A stretch of 7,088 bases of DNA from positions 1 to 7,088 of the forward strand of contig CAMLNY010000053.1 of NCBI GenBank assembly GCA_946481405.1, read 5' to 3'. The stretch's first letter is position 1; each line of letters opens with the position of its first letter. Origin of the DNA: an uncultured Brevundimonas sp. (GTDB taxonomy: Bacteria; Pseudomonadota; Alphaproteobacteria; Caulobacterales; Caulobacteraceae). The translations under genes and the position numbers were made by a program. Of this stretch, positions 1 to 5,208 are shown piece by piece. Below the pieces are notes generated by a model. It was given only the letters and a program-made list of their open reading frames with translations, did not search any database and was not told the origin of the DNA.

Positions 1-144
1 CCCGTATTTGTGCCCTTGGGTATAGAGCAGATGCGCCGCCCCCGCCCCGGCGGCGAGCCCCCCCACGATCGCGCCGACGAAGGCCCACGGGCCGGACAGC
101 GGGTTCCGGCGTTCGGGCGGGCGGAGCGGCGAGGGAAATTTCAT
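1..144 (-). CDS. N-terminal part of an unrecognised membrane-anchored protein (runs off left edge)
   Basis: Reading leftward from an ATG at 144, the frame is open for 48 codons to the window edge, so only the N-terminus is visible. It has a short basic, proline-rich head (residues 1-18, with R8, R12 and R13), then a Gly/Ala-rich hydrophobic stretch at about 19-41 (starting PWAFVGAIVGGLAAG), then a polar continuation. This looks like a signal-anchor helix with the N-terminus in the cytoplasm and the rest of the protein outside. Of the 48 codons, 41 end in G or C, as in the real genes here, which supports this frame over the overlapping rightward one. No clear Shine-Dalgarno precedes the ATG, so the start is less certain than the frame. 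It is divergent from prmC. I do not recognise the family and assign no function. Confidence 0.6.
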   Translation of the reverse strand, partial: MKFPSPLRPPERRNPLSGPWAFVGAIVGGLAAGAGAAHLLYTQGHKYG

Positions 145-295
145 CGGCGGCTGAACGGCTCTGCGGCGGCCGATGTTCCGGCCAAGCTGACCTTGCCTGA
201 AACCGGTGCTTGAGGCACTGACCCCGTCCGATGCGGGAACGGCGCCGCCGCGCGTGCTTTCCGCCCTCCATGAAGCCGCCCGCCGAGCCGATCCC

Positions 296-1180
296 ATGAC
301 CGAATCCGCCACCCTCGTCGCTGCCTGGAAGGCCGCGCAGGCCGAACTAAAGGCCGCCCGCATCGACAGCCCGGCCATCGACGCCCGCCTGTTGCTGGAG
401 GCCGCGACGGGCGCCAGCCGGCTGGAAATCCTGACCGATCCGCACCGGCCGCTGACGCCGGAGCAGTCCGCGATGCTGGCCGGCTATGTCGAGCGCCGTC
501 TGCGCCGAGAGCCGGTCTCGCGCATCCTCGGCCGCAAGGGCTTCTGGAAGATCATGCTGAACGTCACCCCCGACGTGCTCAGCCCGCGCCCGGACACGGA
601 GACCATTCTCGACATCGCCATGCTCGCCTTCGAGCCGGGCCAACACTTCAGCATGATCGATCTGGGCACGGGCTCAGGCGCCATTCTGCTGGCCGTCCTC
701 GCCGACCGTCCCGGCGCGACCGGCGTCGGCACGGACATTTCATCCGAGGCGCTGGCGGTGGCCAAGGAGAATGCGGCCAACCTCGATCTCGACAGTCGGG
801 CGACCTTCCTGCGCACCGAATGGGCCGCGGGCTTCGGCGACCACAGCTTCGATCTGGTGGTGTCCAATCCGCCCTATATCCCCTCCGACGATATCGCCGG
901 GCTGGATCCGGAGGTTCGTGACCACGATCCGGTGCTGGCGCTGGACGGAGGCCCGGACGGGCTGCAGGCCTATCGCGACCTGGCGCCCGAGATCGCCCGT
1001 ATCCTCAAGCCCGGCGGGATTTTCGCGGTCGAGATCGGCTGGGATCAGGGCGAGGCGGTCAAGGCCCTGTTCGAGGCGGCGGGCTTCGCCGACGTGAAGG
1101 TGGTCAAGGATCTGGGCGACCGGCACCGCGTGGTCACCAACGGCCCCGACCCGCGTACGACGCCGATCCGTCAGGGTTAG
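296..1180 (+). CDS. prmC: Peptide chain release factor N5-glutamine methyltransferase PrmC (HemK)
   Basis: PrmC transfers a methyl group from S-adenosylmethionine to the glutamine of the GGQ motif in release factors RF1 and RF2, which speeds peptide release at stop codons; it acts in the cytosol. The 294-residue product has the family layout: an N-terminal helical substrate-binding domain (about 1-95, including DARLLLEAATG), the linker motif PRPDTE at 97-102, the SAM-binding loop DLGTGSG at 122-128, and the catalytic NPPY at 191-194 that holds the target glutamine. A typical C-terminal LKPGG...EIG segment follows. The ATG at 296 is preferred because it gives about the usual family length; an in-frame GTG at 206 would add 30 residues, many with A or T in the third position. 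No strong ribosome binding site precedes either start. The ATG overlaps the TGA of a tiny upstream frame. The identity is very secure and the start moderately so. Confidence 0.96.
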   Translation: MTESATLVAAWKAAQAELKAARIDSPAIDARLLLEAATGASRLEILTDPHRPLTPEQSAMLAGYVERRLRREPVSRILGRKGFWKIMLNVTPDVLSPRPDTETILDIAMLAFEPGQHFSMIDLGTGSGAILLAVLADRPGATGVGTDISSEALAVAKENAANLDLDSRATFLRTEWAAGFGDHSFDLVVSNPPYIPSDDIAGLDPEVRDHDPVLALDGGPDGLQAYRDLAPEIARILKPGGIFAVEIGWDQGEAVKALFEAAGFADVKVVKDLGDRHRVVTNGPDPRTTPIRQG

Positions 1181-1194
1181 GTCGAACAAACCCC

Positions 1195-1223
1195 TTGGAA
1201 AGCCGCACGGCGCGCGCTAAGTC
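1195..1223 (+). promoter_or_regulatory. Candidate housekeeping (Caulobacter sigma-73 type) promoter for the DUF4167 gene
   Basis: TTGGAAA (1195-1201), 14 bases, then GCTAAGTC (1216-1223). The second element matches seven of eight positions of the Caulobacter housekeeping -10 pattern GCTANAWC as I remember it. The first shares TTG with the -35 pattern TTGNCG, and the spacing is within the described range. It lies just after the prmC stop and would give a leader of about 225 bases before the DUF4167 start. In DNA this GC-rich such matches can arise by chance, and prmC read-through is an alternative. Confidence 0.3.
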
Positions 1224-1356
1224 ATTTGCGTCTCCCACCCAAACCGCACGCCTAGGATCGCAACGCCGGTCCAGTTCGCGCGCTCGGGGCATGTGACGGT
1301 CGGGCCGGTCGCCCGGCGGACCACGGGGCGACGGCAGATTTCCGATCACATCGACA

Positions 1357-1373
1357 GCGGGGATTGGCCCCGC
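1357..1373 (+). other. Small GC-rich hairpin in the prmC-DUF4167 gap
   Basis: GCGGGG (1357-1362) is complementary to CCCCGC (1368-1373) around a five-base loop, ATTGG. No T-run follows, so it is not a standard intrinsic terminator. It sits about 80 bases before the DUF4167 start codon, inside the leader predicted from the promoter candidate upstream. Six-base GC stems are common in this genome type, so the functional case is weak. I saw nothing else convincing in the 274-base gap 1181-1454. Confidence 0.2.
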
Positions 1374-1454
1374 GCGACACGGAACGACGAAACGAACGAC
1401 TCCGGCTCCGCATGGGGGTCCGGCCGTTCTCTCGAAAGCACACGGTAGCGTCTG

Positions 1455-2405
1455 ATGAGAGATTTCAAGGGCATGAAGCGTCAGCGCGGACGCAACCGGA
1501 AGCCCGGTGGCGGCGGCAATGCGAACGCGGCGAACCCGAACCGGTCCTGGGACTCGCAAGGCCCTGAGAACATCAAGGTCCGCGGCAACGCCCAGACCGT
1601 CTATGAGCGCTACCAGCAGCTGGCCCGTGACGCCGCCTCGTCGGGCGACCGGGTTCTCGCCGAGAACTACCTCCAGCACGCCGAACACTATTTCCGCGTC
1701 CTGCGGGCCCTTCAGCCGGCCCGTCCGGTGAGCGAGATCGCCGCGCGCGAACTGGCCGGTCAGGGCTTCGACATCGATTTCGAGGATGAATCGGGCGCCC
1801 AGGCCGCCGCCTTCCTCGCCGCGCAGCAGGCCGCCGAACGGGCCGCCCAGCAGCAGAACGAGCCGCGCGAGCCGCGCGAAGACGGCCAGCCCCGCGAAAA
1901 CCGCGAATGGCAGCCGCGCCCGCCGCGCGACCAGCAGGACGGCGGGCAACCCCGCGCCGAGGGCGAAGGCCAGGCCGAAGGCGGCGGTCGCCGCGAGACC
2001 CGCCGCGAGCGCTGGGAGCGTCGTCGCGAGGAACGCAACCGTCGCTTCGAAGCCGAGGGACGCGCGCCCGACACCCGCAGCTATGAAGAAGCCGAAGGGC
2101 GCACCGAGAGCGTTCGGGACTCCGGCGATTTCATCGCCTCCACCGCTCCGGTTTCCTATACCCCGCCGGCCGAGCCCGCCGCCGAGACGGCGCCTGTCGA
2201 GAGCGCCGCGGCCGGGGAGCGTCCGGCCCGCCGCGCCCGTGCGCCGCGCGCCGCGTCTTCGGAGGATACGGCCCAAGCCTTGCCCGGCTTCCTGACCCGT
2301 TCGTCCGCCCCGGCGGCGCCGATGGCCGAAACGACCGGCGAGGCGGCCGCCCCGAAACGCCGCGCCCCACGCAAGAAGGTCGAGGCCGCGGCCGACGGCG
2401 AATAA
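1455..2405 (+). CDS. DUF4167 domain-containing protein with long disordered Arg/Glu/Ala-rich tail
   Basis: The 316-residue product opens with a basic, glycine-rich head (1-28, MRDFKGMKRQRGRNRK then GGGG). The conserved DUF4167 core follows at about 35-86, recognisable from KVRGNAQTVYERYQQLARDA and the helical ENYLQHAEHYFRVL. From about residue 112 the chain is low complexity and surely disordered: Ala/Gln, then Pro/Arg/Glu repeats (136-160), an Arg/Glu run at 179-199 and a Pro/Ala region (230-270). A lone hydrophobic patch ALPGFLTRS lies at 275-283, and the tail ends in the lysine/arginine cluster KRRAPRKK at 301-308. The family has no assigned function that I can name; the basic, RGR-containing head and the Arg-rich tail suggest nucleic-acid binding (inference). 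I recall DUF4167 genes beside prmC in other alphaproteobacteria. ATG 1455 is chosen to keep the MRDFKG lead-in; the in-frame ATG at 1473 would remove six residues. Neither has a well-spaced ribosome binding site. Confidence 0.9.
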   Translation: MRDFKGMKRQRGRNRKPGGGGNANAANPNRSWDSQGPENIKVRGNAQTVYERYQQLARDAASSGDRVLAENYLQHAEHYFRVLRALQPARPVSEIAARELAGQGFDIDFEDESGAQAAAFLAAQQAAERAAQQQNEPREPREDGQPRENREWQPRPPRDQQDGGQPRAEGEGQAEGGGRRETRRERWERRREERNRRFEAEGRAPDTRSYEEAEGRTESVRDSGDFIASTAPVSYTPPAEPAAETAPVESAAAGERPARRARAPRAASSEDTAQALPGFLTRSSAPAAPMAETTGEAAAPKRRAPRKKVEAAADGE

Positions 2406-2421
2406 AGCCGGCACACAATCT

Positions 2422-2444
2422 CAGGTTTACAATGATTCAACCTG
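2422..2444 (+). promoter_or_regulatory. Operator-like inverted repeat around a possible -10 box and a GANTC site
   Basis: CAGGTT (2422-2427) and AACCTG (2439-2444) are a perfect 6-bp inverted repeat with an 11-base spacer. The spacer holds TACAAT (2428-2433), five of six matches to the general -10 consensus, and GATTC (2434-2438), a GANTC site of the kind methylated by CcrM in Caulobacterales. No convincing -35 is visible 16-18 bases upstream, so the promoter call is weak. If real, transcription would begin near 2440, directly before the stem-loop at 2448-2481. As RNA the repeat could also form a weak hairpin. Confidence 0.3.
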
Positions 2445-2447
2445 TGG

Positions 2448-2481
2448 GTGTGTAGCCTTCCGACGTCGGGAGGTTGCACAC
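2448..2481 (+). promoter_or_regulatory. Stem-loop that buries the kinase gene's Shine-Dalgarno sequence
   Basis: Bases 2448-2462 pair with 2467-2481 in a continuous 15-bp stem closed by the tetraloop ACGT (2463-2466). Twelve pairs are Watson-Crick and three are G-U wobbles (2453-2476, 2455-2474, 2459-2470), with no mismatch or bulge. The 3' arm contains the Shine-Dalgarno GGGAGG (2468-2473), and the 5' arm opposes it with CCTTCC. The stem ends two bases before the ATG at 2484. No T-run follows, so it is not an intrinsic terminator. It looks like a translational control element for the histidine kinase gene: a thermosensor, a protein-binding leader, or a switch. The pairing is read directly from the sequence; the role is inference. 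Confidence 0.6.
2468..2473 (+). promoter_or_regulatory. Ribosome binding site GGGAGG of the histidine kinase gene
   Basis: GGGAGG lies ten bases before the ATG at 2484 and decides the start of the kinase gene in favour of that ATG over the in-frame GTG at 2448, which has no Shine-Dalgarno. It is the clearest ribosome binding site in the window, yet it is entirely inside the 3' arm of the 2448-2481 stem. Confidence 0.7.
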
Positions 2482-2483
2482 GC

Positions 2484-3824
2484 ATGGAATTCTTACTGCT
2501 CATCGTCGCCTTGGCGCTTTCAGCCTGTCTCGCAGGCGTCAGGCTGGGCTTGCAGGCGCGCCGACAGGCCGCTCGCCTGGCTGAACTCAACGACTCGCTC
2601 GAAGAACGGATCGCCGAGCGCACGCAGGAGTTGCGTCTGGCGCTCGAGGCGTCCGACGAACAGGCCAAGGCGTTGGCCGCCGCCAGCCAGGCCAAGTCCG
2701 ACTTCCTCGCCGGCATGTCGCATGAGCTGCGCACGCCCCTGAACGCGGTCATCGGCTTCGCCGAACTGATGCGGATGAACGAGCGGGCCGAGCCCCTGAC
2801 GCGCCGCCAGTCTCAGGCCGTTGAACAGATCCTCGGATCGGGCCAGCACCTGCTCAGCCTCATCGAGGAGGTGCTGGATCTGGCCCGGATCGAGGCGGGC
2901 AAGCTGTCGATGTCGGTCGAGCGGGTCGATCCCCAGCTCGTGGTGCGACAGGTCTGCGAGAACCTGAGGCCCCAGGCCGAGGCGGCGGGGGTCACTCTTC
3001 GCGCGCCCGCCCCGACCGCGGGTCTAGGCGTCGTCGCAGACCGCACCCGCCTGCGCCAGGTGCTGATCAACCTCTTGTCCAACGCCATCAAATACAATCG
3101 CGAGGGCGGCGACGTCCTCCTGGAGGTGCGTCAGACGGCCGAAGGCGTGGCCCTGTCCGTGCACGACACGGGCGTCGGCATCCCCGAAGACCGGATGGCC
3201 GAACTGTTCCAGCCGTTCAACCGTCTGGGGCGGGAGACCTCGGACGTGGCCGGGACCGGCATCGGTCTGGCCGTGTCGCGTCGTCTGGCCGAGGCCATGG
3301 ACGGACGACTCGACTGCGCCAGCGTGGCCGGGGAGGGGTCGACCTTCACCCTGCATCTGCCGCTGGCCCGGCCGGCCGCCGCGCCCCTCACCGCCTCGCC
3401 GATCCCGACGGGCGACCTGCCCGCCGCGACCATGCTCTACGTCGAGGACAATCCGTCGAACATCGCCCTGATGCGCCATGTCGTGGCGGCCCTGGGGCCG
3501 ATCCAGCTGCATGTGGCCGAGAACGGACACGAGGGGCTGTCGCTGGCCCGCGACCTGAGACCCGACGTCATTCTGCTGGACATCAACCTGCCGGGCCTGT
3601 CGGGGTTCGAGCTGAAGGCACGGCTGGACGCCGATCCGCTGACGCGCGGCCTGCCGGTGCTCGCGCTCAGCGCCAGCGCCATGCCGGGCGACATCAAACG
3701 CGGCAAGGATGCGGGCTTCCGCGACTACCTGACCAAGCCGCTGGACATCCCCGCGCTGGCCGCAGCGCTGAACCGGGCGCTGGCGTCGACCGAGGGCGAT
3801 CTCGCCCGGTCGCGGGCGGCCTAG
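2484..3824 (+). CDS. Hybrid sensor histidine kinase with C-terminal receiver, single membrane helix, no sensor domain
   Basis: The 446-residue kinase should autophosphorylate on His and pass phosphate to its own receiver Asp, probably onward through a phosphotransferase such as ChpT in Caulobacterales (the partner is inferred). Domains in order: one hydrophobic helix at 3-19; a charged heptad-like coiled coil at about 26-74; HisKA with MSHELRTPLN, phospho-acceptor H80; HATPase at about 180-296 with N-box N200, G1 box DTGVGIP (D228) and G2 box GTGIG (257-261); receiver at about 315-435 with acidic pair E321/D322, phospho-acceptor D366 and K418. All catalytic residues are present. No PAS, HAMP, GAF or periplasmic domain is visible. 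Positive residues after the helix (R20, R26, R27) and none before it imply N-outside, kinase-inside. It starts at ATG 2484 behind a strong but hairpin-masked Shine-Dalgarno. It converges on rsmB with overlapping stops. I cannot match it to a named kinase. Confidence 0.93.
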   Translation: MEFLLLIVALALSACLAGVRLGLQARRQAARLAELNDSLEERIAERTQELRLALEASDEQAKALAAASQAKSDFLAGMSHELRTPLNAVIGFAELMRMNERAEPLTRRQSQAVEQILGSGQHLLSLIEEVLDLARIEAGKLSMSVERVDPQLVVRQVCENLRPQAEAAGVTLRAPAPTAGLGVVADRTRLRQVLINLLSNAIKYNREGGDVLLEVRQTAEGVALSVHDTGVGIPEDRMAELFQPFNRLGRETSDVAGTGIGLAVSRRLAEAMDGRLDCASVAGEGSTFTLHLPLARPAAAPLTASPIPTGDLPAATMLYVEDNPSNIALMRHVVAALGPIQLHVAENGHEGLSLARDLRPDVILLDINLPGLSGFELKARLDADPLTRGLPVLALSASAMPGDIKRGKDAGFRDYLTKPLDIPALAAALNRALASTEGDLARSRAA

Positions 3825-5161
3825 ACCCGTTCCAGACGGGCGGCGAAGAAGCCGTCGACCCCGCCGGTCTCGGCCCACATCGAGGGCAGGAGGCGGAGCC
3901 AGCCTTCGGGGGTCAGGGCCTCGGCCGGGGCGCCGACCGCCGCCGGGTCGGCCGGAACGGTGCGGAAGCCGGGATTGCGGCGCAGGAAGGCGATGATCTG
4001 GGTCTCGCCCTCTTCGCGCTCCAGCGAGCAGACGCAATAGACCAGACGCCCACGCGGGGCGACGCGTTCCGCGGCCGCGTCCAGCAGACGATGCTGGACG
4101 TCGGCCAGCTTGGCCACATCGGCGGGCTTGGTGGCGCGCAGGACTTCCGGATTGCGACGCAGGGTCCCCGTCGCCGTGCAAGGCGCGTCCAGCAGGACGG
4201 CGTCGAAGGTGCGGTCGTCCTCCCAGTCCTCGCCGGTGGTGACGACGATCTCGGCCGACAGGCCGGTGCGTTCCAGATTCTGGCGCAGGCGGCGCAGACG
4301 CGGTTCGGAGCGGTCCAGCGCCACGACATCGGCGCCGGTGGCGGCGAGTTGAAGGGTCTTGCCGCCCGGGGCCGCGCACATGTCGAGAACCGTCTCTCCG
4401 GCCTTCGCGGCCAGCAGACGGGCGGGGACGGCGGCAGCCGCGTCCTGAACCCACCAGCCCCCTGTCTCATAGCCGGGCCAGGTGGCCACGTCGCCGCGCA
4501 CGCCGGCGCGCACCGTGCCGCCGGGCAGGACCTGACCCTCGAGCGCCTCGGCGAGCGGGGTCGCGTCCTGATCGGGCTTGAGGCTGAGGTCGGTCGGCGG
4601 TTCGTCACGGGCGGCCAGAGAGATGGCGGCCAAGGCGGCCTCGCCCCAGGTCTGTTTCCAGCGGGCGGCGATCCAGTCGGGCAGGTTGGATTCGGCCGTG
4701 GTCAGGCCCGGCCCCTCGCGTTCGATCCCGCGCAGGACGGCGTTGACCAGAGCCTTGTAGGGCCGGGTCTTGACGTCGCGTTCAGCCAGCTTCACCGCCG
4801 TGGAGACGGCGGCGAAGGCCGGGGTCTCCAGCACCAGGGTTTGCGCCAGCGAGACCCGCAGGATGGTGCGCACGGCCTCGGGCGGCGACTTCTGCAGGCG
4901 GCGGTTCAGGATGGCGTCGATCTCGCCCAGCCGACGCAGGGCCGCCATGGCGACGGCGCGGGCGAAGGCGCGATCGGGGCCGGGCAGGGCCTTCAGCTCG
5001 GCCGAGGCCATGGCCTCGTCCAGACCGTTGCGACGCTCCAGCGCCGCGTTCAGCAGGACGCCGGCGGCGATCCGGGCCTCGACCCCGATGTCGGCGGCGC
5101 CGTCCGGTTCGCCGGTGCGGACGAGCGGCTCGCGCCGGGGCCCGCGCGCCTTTTCGGCCAT
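3821..5161 (-). CDS. rsmB: RsmB-type 16S rRNA (cytosine-5) methyltransferase (Fmu/Sun, NusB-like N-terminus)
   Basis: RsmB methylates C967 (E. coli numbering) of 16S rRNA at carbon 5 using S-adenosylmethionine, during small-subunit maturation. The 446-residue product has the two-part family layout. A helical NusB-like RNA-binding domain spans about 25-150 (ARIAAGVLLNAAL, then VKLAERDVK, then ALVNAVLRGIERE). A Rossmann methyltransferase follows, with SAM loop MCAAPGGKT at 261-269, motif IV DAPCTATG with C328, and motif VI YCVCSLEREEGE with the expected nucleophile C378. The family-typical DGFFAARLER closes the protein. In motif VI, Val replaces the Thr often found just before the nucleophile; both cysteines are intact. 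The ATG at 5161 is 47 bases after the kup stop with no nearby Shine-Dalgarno. An in-frame TTG at 5212, overlapping the kup TGA, would add 17 residues. Co-transcription with kup is likely. Other m5C methyltransferases share these motifs, but the NusB-like domain favours RsmB. Confidence 0.93.
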   Translation of the reverse strand: MAEKARGPRREPLVRTGEPDGAADIGVEARIAAGVLLNAALERRNGLDEAMASAELKALPGPDRAFARAVAMAALRRLGEIDAILNRRLQKSPPEAVRTILRVSLAQTLVLETPAFAAVSTAVKLAERDVKTRPYKALVNAVLRGIEREGPGLTTAESNLPDWIAARWKQTWGEAALAAISLAARDEPPTDLSLKPDQDATPLAEALEGQVLPGGTVRAGVRGDVATWPGYETGGWWVQDAAAAVPARLLAAKAGETVLDMCAAPGGKTLQLAATGADVVALDRSEPRLRRLRQNLERTGLSAEIVVTTGEDWEDDRTFDAVLLDAPCTATGTLRRNPEVLRATKPADVAKLADVQHRLLDAAAERVAPRGRLVYCVCSLEREEGETQIIAFLRRNPGFRTVPADPAAVGAPAEALTPEGWLRLLPSMWAETGGVDGFFAARLERV

Positions 5162-5208
5162 GCGCCGACCGCGCGCGCCCGAATTCCTGCCCTTCGGCGC
5201 GCCCCCGC

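Noticed and set aside
206..295. N-terminal extension of PrmC from GTG 206
   Set aside because: It adds 30 residues beyond the usual family length, lacks a Shine-Dalgarno, and its codons use A or T in the third position far more than the body of the gene.
1226..1258. TTGCGT ... TAGGAT as a -35/-10 pair
   Set aside because: The 21-base spacer is too long for a standard promoter; the 1195-1223 pair fits better.
1134..2414. 426-codon leftward open frame covering the DUF4167 gene
   Set aside because: It is antisense to a recognisable conserved domain, its translation is Gly/Ala/Arg-rich without family motifs, and long antisense frames are expected in DNA this GC-rich.
2448..2481. The stem-loop as an intrinsic terminator for the DUF4167 gene
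   Set aside because: No T-run follows the stem on either strand, and the 3' side runs directly into the kinase start codon.
2448..2483. GTG at 2448 as the start of the histidine kinase
   Set aside because: It has no Shine-Dalgarno, the extra 12 residues would place a cysteine-containing polar segment before the membrane helix, and the ATG at 2484 has GGGAGG at a workable distance.
2517..2528. Lipobox-like LSAC at kinase residues 12-15, suggesting a lipoprotein
   Set aside because: The n-region (MEF) has no positive charge, and lipoprotein export would put the ATP-dependent kinase outside the cytoplasm; a plain N-out membrane anchor fits better.
3024..4454. 476-codon leftward frame spanning the end of the kinase gene and part of rsmB
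   Set aside because: It is out of frame with both real genes, low in hydrophobic structure, and lacks any recognisable domain.
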